A DNA stretch of 64,000 nucleotides from Corallococcus soli (GTDB lineage: Bacteria > Myxococcota > Myxococcia > Myxococcales > Myxococcaceae): positions 62,001-126,000 of the forward strand of contig NZ_JAAIYO010000006.1 of the NCBI RefSeq assembly GCF_014930455.1, given 5' to 3'. A model generated the notes under the pieces. It did not search any database and had not been told where the DNA came from. It saw nothing but the letters and a program-made list of their open reading frames with translations. Of this stretch, positions 48,811 through 57,780 are shown one piece after another. The position numbers and the translations under genes are program-made. The stretch's first letter is position 1; every line of letters begins with the position of its first letter.

Positions 48811-49860
48811 TCAGCTCCGACGACGGCGACGCGAACCCATCAACCCCAGCAGCCCCAGCAGCGAGAACACCGCCAGCGAACCACCGCTGGCCGAACACCC
48901 ACCCCGGTAGAGCTCACCCTCCTCGTCCAGCGGCAAGGGCTTCACCGCGGAGTCCGGCTGGGAGCCGCCCGGCACCGTGCCCGGGCCCGGGTCCACCGTG
49001 CCGCCCGTCGGCGTTCCCGCGTCCACCTCCGGCTCAGGCTCCTGCGGCGTGCCCGCGTCCACCACCGGCTCAGGCTCCACCGGGCTGCCCGCATCCACCA
49101 CCGGGTCCGGCTCCTGCGGCGGCGTGCCCGCATCCACCACCGGCTCCGGCTCCGGCTGCACCACCGGGAACACGTCGTCCCGGCTCGTCGCCTGGATGAA
49201 CCCGTCGTGGTAGACGACGCCCACCGGCTTGATGCTGTCGTCCCGGTACAGCCCCAGCTTCAGGTAGCTGCTCTGGCCGGCGTACATCGTCTTGGCCTTC
49301 TTCTTGCTCAGCACCTGCTTGCCGTTGTGCCACAGCTCCACGAAGCCCACCGCCGGGTCCGGGGACCACTTCGCGTGGAAGACGAACTCGTGCCACACCC
49401 CGCGCTTGAGCGGCGTGCTCCACACCGTCCCGCTGTCGTTCACCGTCATGCGGATGACCTCGCCCTTGACGAAGAACTCCACCGGCGGCGACCCGCAGCA
49501 CCCGTCGTGGTGCCACTGCGTGAAGAGCTGCCAGGCGTCCACGCTGGGGAAGTCGTTCGCGAACATCACCTTCCAGCGGTACCAGTACTCGGAGCCCACC
49601 TTCTCCCGGCTCAGGTACACCAGCTCGTTGCGGTTGCCGCTGGAGTTGATGGGATCATCGCCCTGCTTCACCGTCGCCTTCAGCGCGTACTTGCCCTCGG
49701 CCACCGGGCTCGTCACCAGCTGGAGCCGGTCCGCGCTCACCATCTGGGTCGTACTGAATTGCGAACGGTCGCCTGTCTCGAAGTCCCCCCGCCAGACGAT
49801 ATCCGCCGCAGCGAGGCCCGGGAGCAAACACATCGCAAGCCAGAGGCGCAGTGCTTTCAA
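48811..49860 (-). CDS. Polysaccharide lyase-type protein with MYXO-CTERM tail
   Basis: A TTG at 49860 is favoured, with AGGA upstream and a clean signal peptide (KALRLWLAMCLLPGLAAADI). The catalytic region (~20-235) looks like a beta-jelly-roll polysaccharide lyase: DIVWRGDFETGDRSQFSTTQ, RNELVYLSREKVGSEYWYRW, WQLFTQWHHDGCCGSPPVEF and GVWHEFVFHAKWSPDP. A Pro/Glu/Val linker repeats PEPVVDAGTP four times. The C-terminus is a MYXO-CTERM-like anchor: a GGC box, a hydrophobic stretch (LAVFSLLGLLGLMG) and an RRRRRS end. It should be displayed on the cell surface. Substrate unknown. Confidence 0.82.
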   Translation of the reverse strand: MKALRLWLAMCLLPGLAAADIVWRGDFETGDRSQFSTTQMVSADRLQLVTSPVAEGKYALKATVKQGDDPINSSGNRNELVYLSREKVGSEYWYRWKVMFANDFPSVDAWQLFTQWHHDGCCGSPPVEFFVKGEVIRMTVNDSGTVWSTPLKRGVWHEFVFHAKWSPDPAVGFVELWHNGKQVLSKKKAKTMYAGQSSYLKLGLYRDDSIKPVGVVYHDGFIQATSRDDVFPVVQPEPEPVVDAGTPPQEPDPVVDAGSPVEPEPVVDAGTPQEPEPEVDAGTPTGGTVDPGPGTVPGGSQPDSAVKPLPLDEEGELYRGGCSASGGSLAVFSLLGLLGLMGSRRRRRS

Positions 49861-50201
49861 TGCTGAATCCTTGAAGAGGGGGGAACGGCCGGGGGTGCGA
49901 AGCTTTGACGGCAAAGCTTCGACAGACAGTACCTCAAGTCATTCCCCCACTTCATTCCCTCTCAAGTTCATTCCAAAACGCCTGACAATGGGGCATGCGG
50001 GCAGCCGAGCCCTGGCCCCGTTGAGACATGTTTCACGTCGGGAGCGGCCCGCCCGTACCCACCGAGCGGACGGGGGAGCGGTGTCCTGAACGCAACGCGT
50101 CATTGACAGGGGAGCATGCAGGAGGCTGACGGCACGGGGGGGTGGTGTATGGTCGCGGACCCTTCCGGCGCTCCCTTCCCGGGGCGCCCCCTGCGTGCCC
50201 C
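49861..50201. other. 341-base intergenic region between lyase and astA
   Basis: This divergent gap holds the lyase leader and the astA leader. A perfect 10-base inverted repeat with a 4-base loop (CGAAGCTTTG-ACGG-CAAAGCTTCG) lies at 49898-49921. The part around 49920-49990 is less GC-rich (CATTCCCCCACTTCATTCCC). TTGACA occurs at about 50104-50109. No small gene or RNA gene is recognised. Confidence 0.5.
49898..49921. promoter_or_regulatory. Perfect 10-base inverted repeat in lyase leader
   Basis: CGAAGCTTTG at 49898-49907 and CAAAGCTTCG at 49912-49921 pair without mismatch around ACGG. It lies 38 bases upstream of the TTG of the lyase gene, so it would fall in its leader RNA or act as a DNA operator. 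No U tract follows on either strand, so it is unlikely to be an intrinsic terminator. Confidence 0.6.
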
Positions 50202-51227
50202 ATGCTCGTGCTGCGAGACGTCCAGAAAACCGACCTGCCCGGCCTGAAGCGTCTTGCCGCGGTGCTGAACACGGTCAACCTGCCGAACAACGAGGAGACG
50301 CTGGAGGCGATCATCGACAAGTCGGTGAAGAGCTTCGCCGGCAGGGTCAAGGATCCCTTCGAGCGCGAGTACCTCTTCGTGCTGGAGGACGTGCGCAACA
50401 ACCTCATCATCGGCACGTCGATGATCATCGCCCAGCACGGCACGTACGAGGCGCCCCACATCTATTACGAGGTGAGCGAGCGCGAGCACTACTCCGCCTC
50501 GCTGGAGCGCCACCTGCGGCACAAGGTGCTGTCCATCGCGTACAACTACGAGGGCCCCACGGAGATTGGCGGCCTGGTGGTGGACCCGCCCTACCGGGCG
50601 ACGCAGGACAAGCCCGGCAAGCAGCTGTCCTTCGTGCGCTTCCTCTTCATCTCCATGCACCGACGGCTGTTCCGGCCCCGCATCCTGGCGGAGCTGCTGC
50701 CGCCGCTGCTCCCGGACGGGCGCAGCCTCCTGTGGGAGGCGTGCGGCAAGAAGTTCACCGGCCTCACCTACCTGGAGGCCGACCGGCTGAGCCGCCAGAA
50801 CAAGGAGTTCATCAAGGAGCTGTTCCCCTCGTCGGACATCTACGCGTCGCTGTTCCCGGACCGCGTGCAGAAGGTGCTCGGCGAGGTGGGCCCGGCCACG
50901 CGCGGCGTGCAGCGGATGCTGGAGCGGGTGGGCTTCCGGTACGTGGAGCGAATCGACCCGTTCGACGGCGGCCCGCACTTCGAGGCGGACACGGCCGACA
51001 TCTCCCTGGTGCGCCGCTACCGCACGCTGAAGCTGACGGACGAGGACTTCCAGTTGGAGGGGGACGACGTGCTCGTCGCCGCCGAGCGCGAGTCCGGCCG
51101 CAACCGCTTCCGCTCCGTGCGCTGCCACGCCCGGCTGGATAACACCACCATCTCCCTGCCGGCCCGCGCCAGGGAGATCCTCGAAGTGAAGACCGGCGCG
51201 AAGCTGTCCATCATTCCCTTCGAGTAG
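50202..51227 (+). CDS. astA: Arginine N-succinyltransferase
   Basis: AstA starts the arginine succinyltransferase pathway by succinylating L-arginine from succinyl-CoA. The 341-residue protein matches family length and pattern: LVLRDVQKTDLPGLKRLAAV, NTVNLPNNEETLEAIID, IYYEVSEREHYSASLERHL, IGGLVVDPPYRATQDKPGKQ and LLWEACGKKFTGLTYLEAD. No other ast genes are close, so the rest of the pathway must be elsewhere if present. The gene converges with the transglutaminase-like gene. Confidence 0.94.
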   Translation: MLVLRDVQKTDLPGLKRLAAVLNTVNLPNNEETLEAIIDKSVKSFAGRVKDPFEREYLFVLEDVRNNLIIGTSMIIAQHGTYEAPHIYYEVSEREHYSASLERHLRHKVLSIAYNYEGPTEIGGLVVDPPYRATQDKPGKQLSFVRFLFISMHRRLFRPRILAELLPPLLPDGRSLLWEACGKKFTGLTYLEADRLSRQNKEFIKELFPSSDIYASLFPDRVQKVLGEVGPATRGVQRMLERVGFRYVERIDPFDGGPHFEADTADISLVRRYRTLKLTDEDFQLEGDDVLVAAERESGRNRFRSVRCHARLDNTTISLPARAREILEVKTGAKLSIIPFE

Positions 51228-52248
51228 CGCGCACCACGCGCCACTCCCCGCGCAGCAGCGACAGCCAGCGCTCCCCGGCCTCCAGACCGGGGCCCTCCGG
51301 CGACACCAGCGCCAGCGCCAGGTGCGTGTCCGCGCGCACCGCCTCCAGCGACGTGGGGTCCAGGTCCAGCACGCCGCCGCCCCGCAGCGCCACGCGCACC
51401 CAGGCGTGAGGCCGCGCGGGGCCGCCGTCCACCACGAGCAGGCCGTGCACCAGCCCCACCCGCTGGCCGCTGGAGCGCGCCAGGGCGCCAAAGCGCAGCG
51501 CGTGGGCCAGGCACCCTCCAGCCTCGCCCTCCCCGCCCGCCCGCCAGTCCGCCGCCGTGGGGCCCTTGTCCGTGAAGGCCGCGTGCACCCTGCGGGAGAG
51601 CGCGCGGGCCGCGTCCGGCGTCCACTCCGTCATGTCCGGCAGGCGCTCAGGCACGGGCGCCGGGGGCCGGCCCTGCCCGCCCGGCACGAGCTTCAGCGCC
51701 CCTGTGGCGCCGCCCTCCACCGGCACGCCGTCCGCGAAGAGCTCCGGCGGGCTCCGGAGCCGCTCCCCCGGAGCCGCCACCGTGAAGCGGGACTCGCCCA
51801 CCTCCAGCGCCCGCAGCCGTCCCCGTGCGTCGTAGCTCGCGCGAAAGCGGGCGCCCAGCATCGTGCCCTCGGCGCTCGTGGGGGTCCTCGCCGTCACGCA
51901 GTGCGGGCCCTCCTGGGCGGAAAGCTCCTCACGCCCCTTCACGCAGCCCTCCGGCGGCGGGCCCCGCCACAGCCACAGCGCTTGCGGCACCGCGTCCGCG
52001 CCCACCACGCGCCCCGCGGCATCCACGTCCAGCGTCACCTCGCGGATGCGCTCGCCGGCGTGGCCTCCGCGCATGTGCAGGTGGCGGCTGGTGTACGTGA
52101 AGCGCCCCGCCTCCAGCGCCAGGGAGACGGTCCCCACCGGCACACCGCGCCACGCGAAGAGGAAACGGACGGATTCCCCGCTCGCGGCGCCCGTGCTGGC
52201 GGGGTTTACCTGGAGCACCAGCATGGCGACGGCGAGGAGGGCCTTCAT
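51211..52248 (-). CDS. Exported transglutaminase-like cysteine peptidase
   Basis: The 345-residue protein starts MKALLAVAMLVLQVNPAST, a signal peptide. The first ~200 residues are a beta-rich domain (RFLFAWRGVPVGTVSLALEA), and a transglutaminase-like core follows. Its triad is probably the Cys in GGCLAHALRFGALARSSGQR, the His in RPHAWVRVALRGGG and the Asp in VLDLDPTSLEAV. It should act in the periplasm on peptides or proteins. The frame is open upstream to 52413, but that overlaps the divergent chemoreceptor-fusion gene. Confidence 0.8.
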   Translation of the reverse strand: MKALLAVAMLVLQVNPASTGAASGESVRFLFAWRGVPVGTVSLALEAGRFTYTSRHLHMRGGHAGERIREVTLDVDAAGRVVGADAVPQALWLWRGPPPEGCVKGREELSAQEGPHCVTARTPTSAEGTMLGARFRASYDARGRLRALEVGESRFTVAAPGERLRSPPELFADGVPVEGGATGALKLVPGGQGRPPAPVPERLPDMTEWTPDAARALSRRVHAAFTDKGPTAADWRAGGEGEAGGCLAHALRFGALARSSGQRVGLVHGLLVVDGGPARPHAWVRVALRGGGVLDLDPTSLEAVRADTHLALALVSPEGPGLEAGERWLSLLRGEWRVVRATRRE

Positions 52249-52312
52249 GCGGGCCCGAGCATGCGTCGAATTGAGGACCGGCGCGAGAAGGCGGGTTAGC
52301 GTGGCCCCGTCC

Positions 52313-55300
52313 ATGGGCGCCAAACGGTACCTCTTCTCGTTCGGGCTGGTGGCGGCGCTGGTCTCCGCCCTCCTCCTGGGCCTGCTGCTGCACTGGGTGA
52401 CGGGCTCGCCCAACGACCTGGCCGGCTGGGCGGTGCTGTTCTTCGGCGTGCCGCTGCTGTGGCTGACGGGCAGCTACCTGGCGTGGTTCCGCTGGGCCTC
52501 GCTGCGCCGGCGTGAGCGCCGGGGGCTGATGGCCCGGCTCGCCGAGGGCGACCTCACCACGCCCATCCACCAGGGCTTCGAGGGCCAGGAGGACCTGCGC
52601 CGCCTCATCCTCTCCCTGCGCCGCGCCATGTCCCAGGTGCAGCGCGTGACGAGCAACCTGCACCGCACCGGCAACGGCGTGAGCGACCAGGCCCGCGTGC
52701 TGCTGGAGGCCGCGCGCCGTCAGGGCGGCGCCGTGGAGCGCACGCTCACCGCCGTGGCCGGCAACGGCGCCAGCCTCCAGACGGCCGTCAAGCGCGTGCA
52801 GCACATTGAAACCTTCGCGCACGAGACGACGGGCGCGCTGCTGGAGATGACGGAGCGGCTACACCAGGTGGTGGACGGCCTCACCACCGTCAACGACTTC
52901 AGCCAGCGCACCAGCGGCCTCATCCAGGCGATGACGGAGCGGCTGGGCCACATCGCCGCGTCGGGTGACGAGCTGGGCCGCTTCGCCAGCGAGGCGACGG
53001 AGTTCGTCGGGCTGGTGGAGGGCGGCATCGACGCCGTTCGCCGCCGCGCCACCGACACCAACAGCATGGCGCTCGCGGTGACGGCCACCGCCCAGCGCGG
53101 CGAAGCGCTGGTGGGCGACAGCGTGCAGGGCATGTACCGGGTGGAGGAGACGGTGCGCAAGGCGGCCGAGCTGATGGAGATGCTCGGCACGCGGTCCATG
53201 GAGATTGGCCGCATCGTGGACGTCATCCAGGAGATCGCCGACCAGACGAACCTGCTGGCCCTCAACGCCGCCATCATCGCCGCGCAGGCGGGCGAGCACG
53301 GCCGCCCCTTCGGCGTGGTGGCCAATGAGATCCGCAGCCTCGCCGAGCGCACCACGCGCTCCACGCGCGAGATTGGCACCATGGTCACCGGCATCCGCGA
53401 CGCGGTGGAGACCGCCGTGGCGCTGGTGCAGGAGGGCCGCGAGCAGGCCACCGCGGGCGTGGCGCTGGGCGACCGCGCCGCCGAGGCCCTGGGGGAGATC
53501 CGCACCATCACCCAGCGCACCTTCGCCGCCGTGGAAGCCACGGTCGCGGAGACGCAGCGGCTGGAGGCGCAAGGCGCCACCGTCGTGGAGGCGAGCCAGC
53601 GCGTGGCCCGCCGCGTGGAAGACATCACGCGCATGGCCATCGAGCAGTCCGGCAACGCGAGGGATCTCGTGCGCCAGATGCAGGAGATGGGGCGCGTGGG
53701 CCAGGGCGCCGCGCAGAAGGCGGAGGCGCAGGCGCGCACCGGTCGCGACCTGTCCGAGGCCGTGATGCGCCTGAGCGCGGCCATCGAGGAGCTGCGGCAG
53801 GCCCACCTGGTGCTCACCCGGGGTGATGCGTCCATCCGTGAGGAGGTGGCGCAGGTGCGCGAGGACGCGCGCCGGGTCATCCGCATTGGTGACGGCCTGG
53901 ACCGCACGGTGGACCAGCTGAGCCACGAGACGGCGAGCCTGGAGGCGGAGGTGTTCCGCTTCCAGCTCCCGCAGGCGCGTCCGGGCGGCATGCTGCGCGT
54001 GGGGCTGCATCAGGCGGCGTCGCTGCGCAACCGGCAGGCGGTGGATCCGCTGTTCAGCGTGGAGAACCAGCTGGCGGAGCTGTCCGCATGCGTCTTCTCC
54101 GGCCTCGTGCGGCTGGAGGACGGCGTGCTGGCGCCCGACCTGGCCGAGCGCTGGGACGCGGACCCCTCCGCGCGCCGCTACCGCTTCTACCTGCGCCGGA
54201 GCATCACCTTCCACGACGGGACGATGCTCACCGCGCAGGACGTGAAGCGCCACCTGGAGCGGTTGATGGACCCGGCGGTGCGCTCGCCGGACCGCAGCCT
54301 GCTGGAGGACGTGGAGGGCGCGCCGGAGTACTCCAGCGGCCTCGCGCGCGAGGTGACGGGCATCGAGGTGCTGGACGAGGGCACGCTGGAGATCCGGCTG
54401 CGCGAGCCCAAGGCCTTCTTCCTCCAGCTGATGGCCCTCACGGCCACCGCGGTGGCGAAGGTGGACCCGGCCGGGAAGCTGGTGGGCACGGGCCCCTTCC
54501 GCGTCGTCGGCCTGGAGCCGGACCGCGTGGTGCTGGAGCGCAACCCGACCTACTGGCGCGGCGGGATTCCGCTGCTCGACCGGCTGGAGTTCCAGCTGAT
54601 GGAGTCGCGCCAGCAGGCGGTGCGCCAGATGCTGGAGGGACGGCTGGACCTCGTGTCCTTCCTGCCCACCGAGCACACGGAGGCCAAGGGCCTGGAGCTG
54701 CACCAGTTGGTGGCCAGCACCACGCCCTCCACGGCCTTCGTGGGCCTCAACCTGCATGAGGCGCCCTACAACGACGTGCGCGTGCGCCGCGCCCTGCGCG
54801 CGGGCATGGACATCCCGGGGATGGTGGAGCAGTTCCATCCGGGGGCTCGCGTCGCCCGCACCTTCACGCCGCCGGAGCTGTTGGATGGCGCGGAGGTGGG
54901 CCCGGCGCCCACGACGGACCTGGGACTGGCGGAGCGCCTGCTGCGCGAGGCCGGGGTGCGCCGGTTGCAGCTCACGCTGCACCACCCCACGGGCCGCGAC
55001 ACGTCCACCGAGGACGCGGTGCTTTTCCGCCCGCTCATCCAGGCGGGGCTGCTGGAGCTGCGGCACGTGCAGATGAGCCCGGAGGAGTACCAGCCGCGCC
55101 TGCGCGAGGGGAAGGTCCCGGCCTTCCGCACGCTGTGGCTGGCGGACTTCCCGGACCCCGACGTGTTCCTGCACTTCCTGCTCAACTCCAGCGCGCAGAC
55201 GGTGTACCCGCTGGGCTACCGCAACCCGGAGTTCGACCGGCTCACCGCCGAGGCGCGCGTGTCCATCGACCCGGAGCTGCGCTCGCAGCTCTACCGGCGC

Positions 55301-55459
55301 GCGGAGATGCTGGCGCGCGAGGACTGTCCGCTCATCCCGCTGTACCACGACCGCACGCACGTGGCCGCGGTGGCGTCGGTGCAGAACCTGCGGCTGCACC
55401 AGACGCCGCCCCAGGTGCGCTTCGAGGACCTCTGGGTGGACCCCAGCGCGAGCGGCTGA
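52313..55459 (+). CDS. Chemoreceptor signalling domain fused to family-5 solute-binding domain
   Basis: The 1,048-residue protein has two N-terminal membrane helices at ~6-31 and ~36-59 with only a few residues between, so nearly all of it is cytoplasmic. A coiled-coil MCP signalling domain spans ~70-550, with the tip NLLALNAAIIAAQAGEHGRP. The usual Glu and Arg of the trimer-contact motif are Ile and Gln here. From residue 560 (GGMLRVGLHQAASLRN) to the end is a full SBP_bac_5 domain: SACVFSGLVRLEDGVLAPDL, RRSITFHDGTMLTAQDVKRH, GTGPFRVVGLEPDRVVLERN. Such domains bind oligopeptides or nickel chelates. A cytoplasmic SBP joined to a receptor tip is like a fused SgrR-type sensor and looks new. Confidence 0.9.
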   Translation: MGAKRYLFSFGLVAALVSALLLGLLLHWVTGSPNDLAGWAVLFFGVPLLWLTGSYLAWFRWASLRRRERRGLMARLAEGDLTTPIHQGFEGQEDLRRLILSLRRAMSQVQRVTSNLHRTGNGVSDQARVLLEAARRQGGAVERTLTAVAGNGASLQTAVKRVQHIETFAHETTGALLEMTERLHQVVDGLTTVNDFSQRTSGLIQAMTERLGHIAASGDELGRFASEATEFVGLVEGGIDAVRRRATDTNSMALAVTATAQRGEALVGDSVQGMYRVEETVRKAAELMEMLGTRSMEIGRIVDVIQEIADQTNLLALNAAIIAAQAGEHGRPFGVVANEIRSLAERTTRSTREIGTMVTGIRDAVETAVALVQEGREQATAGVALGDRAAEALGEIRTITQRTFAAVEATVAETQRLEAQGATVVEASQRVARRVEDITRMAIEQSGNARDLVRQMQEMGRVGQGAAQKAEAQARTGRDLSEAVMRLSAAIEELRQAHLVLTRGDASIREEVAQVREDARRVIRIGDGLDRTVDQLSHETASLEAEVFRFQLPQARPGGMLRVGLHQAASLRNRQAVDPLFSVENQLAELSACVFSGLVRLEDGVLAPDLAERWDADPSARRYRFYLRRSITFHDGTMLTAQDVKRHLERLMDPAVRSPDRSLLEDVEGAPEYSSGLAREVTGIEVLDEGTLEIRLREPKAFFLQLMALTATAVAKVDPAGKLVGTGPFRVVGLEPDRVVLERNPTYWRGGIPLLDRLEFQLMESRQQAVRQMLEGRLDLVSFLPTEHTEAKGLELHQLVASTTPSTAFVGLNLHEAPYNDVRVRRALRAGMDIPGMVEQFHPGARVARTFTPPELLDGAEVGPAPTTDLGLAERLLREAGVRRLQLTLHHPTGRDTSTEDAVLFRPLIQAGLLELRHVQMSPEEYQPRLREGKVPAFRTLWLADFPDPDVFLHFLLNSSAQTVYPLGYRNPEFDRLTAEARVSIDPELRSQLYRRAEMLAREDCPLIPLYHDRTHVAAVASVQNLRLHQTPPQVRFEDLWVDPSASG

Positions 55460-55467
55460 CCGTCCGG

Positions 55468-57678
55468 CTACGGCACCGCGCGGCGCGTCCCGGAGGGACT
55501 CGCGTGGCGCTGCGGCCAGCCCCGGGTCTCGGCGCGCTGGCCCACCGCGTAGGACTCCAGGAGCCAGGCTCCGTCGCGCTGGAGCACCACGTGCATCACC
55601 TCGCCCGCGAACGTCGCGCCCGCCACCCGCACGCGGCCCGGCAGCGCGCACATGCCGACCTTGTCGCCAGCGCGGATCCACTCCAGCCACGCCTGACGCT
55701 GCCCGTCCGGCAGCTCCGTGTCCGCCAGCACGCTCACGGTGCCCAGCTCCATCAGCGCGGCCTCGTGGAAGGTGCCGGGAAGCAGCGGCGAGGGCAGCAC
55801 GTCCACCTCGTAGAGGGCATGGCCGTCGTCGAAGCTGAAGGACCGCATCACGGTGCGCTGCTCCCCGGGCGGACACGCGGTGCCATCCGTGCGGTCGCAC
55901 GCGAGCGCGAAGCCGTGTCCCACGGACCCGGCCGGCGTCACCAGCACGGGCTCCGCGAAGGGTGACAGCGTGCGCGTGCCCCCGTCCCAGTCCAGCGCGA
56001 CCGGGACGCCGCCATCCGTGTCCACGAAGGCCCGCGCGCCCACGAGCAGTCGCCCCGACGCCAGGGCCAGCGACGGCGCGCCTCCCGGAACGCCTGCGTC
56101 GAGCGGCGCGAGGCCCAGGGAGGCAAGGCCGCCATCCGCGAGCGCCGTGACGCCAGGGCCTGGCGGCAAAGCACTTCCAGCGTCCGCGTCCGCTGACGCC
56201 CACGACGTGAAGGCGATCCGCCCATCCCAGGGCGTGTAGAGGTACGCGCCTCGCGCGTCATCCACGGCGAGCCGCGCCGGGCCTCCACCGTCCTCCTCCG
56301 GTCCCAGGGCCAGCGGCACACCCGCGTCCGCGCTCAGCAGCACCAGCCTGGAGCGCAGCGGCTCCGCCACCGCGCCCGCGTCCTCCCCCGCATCCGGAGC
56401 CTCCGCGCTCCAGGTGACGTACGTGAGCACGTCCCCCTCCACCGTGAGCGCCACGCGGCCCGCGCCCGTGCCCGGCACGCCCTCCGGAGCGCCCCCATCC
56501 TGCGGTGCATCGGCGAGCGCCAGCGACGTGCGCCAGCGCAGCTCCCCCGCGCCCCGGGGCGCGTAGGCCTCCAGCGCTTCCGGCGCGAGCACCACCACGC
56601 CCGCATCCGAAGCCGCGAGCAGCGTCCGCGCGCCCCCGTCCTCGTAGGGGGACTCGAACCTCAACAGCCCGGTCTCCGTGTACGCGGCGAGCCGGCAGCC
56701 CGCGTCCCCACCGCACACGGAGGCGTAGACCGTCCCGTCGTCCACCAGCAGCACCGGCCCACTGTCCTCCGCGACGGGCTCGCCCCCTAGCTCCGCGGTG
56801 AAGAGCGGCTCCAGGTCCCCGGCGTCCGGGCGCATGCACTCCCCCGCGCTGCACGTGCCCTCCCCCTGGCACGGTGTGGCCGGCGCGCAGACGAAGCCGT
56901 CCGGCGGCGTCACCGACCGACACGCTCCACGCAAGCAGACCTGGGCCTCCTTGCAGCTCACCGAGCCGCACGGGATGAAGTCCTTCGCGTCCACCTCCTT
57001 GCAACCCTCGTTGCGGTCGCACACGCCCACCTTGCAGGGGTCGCGCGGCACGGGACACGCGACGCTCGCCGTCACGCAGCCCTGCGTCGGTGAGCAGGTG
57101 TCGAGGGTGCACGGGTTGTCGTCGTTGCACGAGCGCGGCTGCCCCACGCAGACGCCCGCCTGGCAGCGGCCGTTCTCCTGGCAGCGGCTGCCGGGGATGC
57201 ACGAGGCGCCGTCGGCCTGCGGAGACTCGATGCACTGTCCCGAGTCCAGGTCGAAGCGCGACTCACGGCACTCGCCCTGTGGCAGGCACGGCAGGGGACG
57301 CACGCCCACGCCGGTGAGCTTCACGGTGGCCGTGGTGCGGCCCGCGGTGAGCACCAGCTCTCCCTCCACCGGCGTACTGCCCGCGGAGAAAAGGATGTCC
57401 ACCGTGCCCGTCCCGCTGCCCGGCACGACAATCTGGGACACGACCACGAAGAAGGGGCTCTGCGTCACCGCCTCCACCTGCACGCCCGCGCGGCCCGTGG
57501 CCACCAGCGTCAGCGAGCGGCGCACCTGGGTGCCCTCCAGCACCCGGCCGAAGTCCACCACCGTCCCCTGCGGCCGGAAGCTGGCGTTCGCGCCGCCCAG
57601 GCCGGGGTCGTCGCCACAGCGGCAACCGCTGAAGACGAGCAGCACCAGGAGCCACCAGGGAGCGCGAGCACGAACCAT
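55468..57678 (-). CDS. Large Cys-rich lipoprotein with ASH-like and beta-propeller-like parts
   Basis: The 736-residue protein starts MVRARAPWWLLVLLVFSGC (lipobox FSGC). An N-terminal Ig-like/choice-of-anchor-D domain (GTVVDFGRVLEGTQVRRSLT) covers ~20-120. Then ~150 residues carry many Cys in C-x-x-G-x-C-like units (CQENGRCQAGVCVGQP, CTLDTCSPTQGCV), as in myxobacterial EGF-like stalks. The C-terminal half has repeated short blades with GDAGC, DAGV and LYTPWDGRIAFTS, perhaps a beta-propeller. It is a surface or periplasmic display protein; the binding target is unknown. The ATG at 57678 is used rather than an upstream TTG. Confidence 0.8.
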   Translation of the reverse strand: MVRARAPWWLLVLLVFSGCRCGDDPGLGGANASFRPQGTVVDFGRVLEGTQVRRSLTLVATGRAGVQVEAVTQSPFFVVVSQIVVPGSGTGTVDILFSAGSTPVEGELVLTAGRTTATVKLTGVGVRPLPCLPQGECRESRFDLDSGQCIESPQADGASCIPGSRCQENGRCQAGVCVGQPRSCNDDNPCTLDTCSPTQGCVTASVACPVPRDPCKVGVCDRNEGCKEVDAKDFIPCGSVSCKEAQVCLRGACRSVTPPDGFVCAPATPCQGEGTCSAGECMRPDAGDLEPLFTAELGGEPVAEDSGPVLLVDDGTVYASVCGGDAGCRLAAYTETGLLRFESPYEDGGARTLLAASDAGVVVLAPEALEAYAPRGAGELRWRTSLALADAPQDGGAPEGVPGTGAGRVALTVEGDVLTYVTWSAEAPDAGEDAGAVAEPLRSRLVLLSADAGVPLALGPEEDGGGPARLAVDDARGAYLYTPWDGRIAFTSWASADADAGSALPPGPGVTALADGGLASLGLAPLDAGVPGGAPSLALASGRLLVGARAFVDTDGGVPVALDWDGGTRTLSPFAEPVLVTPAGSVGHGFALACDRTDGTACPPGEQRTVMRSFSFDDGHALYEVDVLPSPLLPGTFHEAALMELGTVSVLADTELPDGQRQAWLEWIRAGDKVGMCALPGRVRVAGATFAGEVMHVVLQRDGAWLLESYAVGQRAETRGWPQRHASPSGTRRAVP

Positions 57679-57780
57679 GTCCCGACTCAACCGCGCCCAC
57701 CGGGCCGGCGCAACGTGCGTCCCCTGCTCCCAGCCAGCCCCTTACATTTCGAGGCCCCTCCAGGACGCCCGGGCGGACCG

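Noticed and set aside
52859-56203. 1,114-residue open frame on the minus strand
   Set aside because: Antisense to the chemoreceptor-SBP fusion and part of the next gene; composition typical of a shadow frame.
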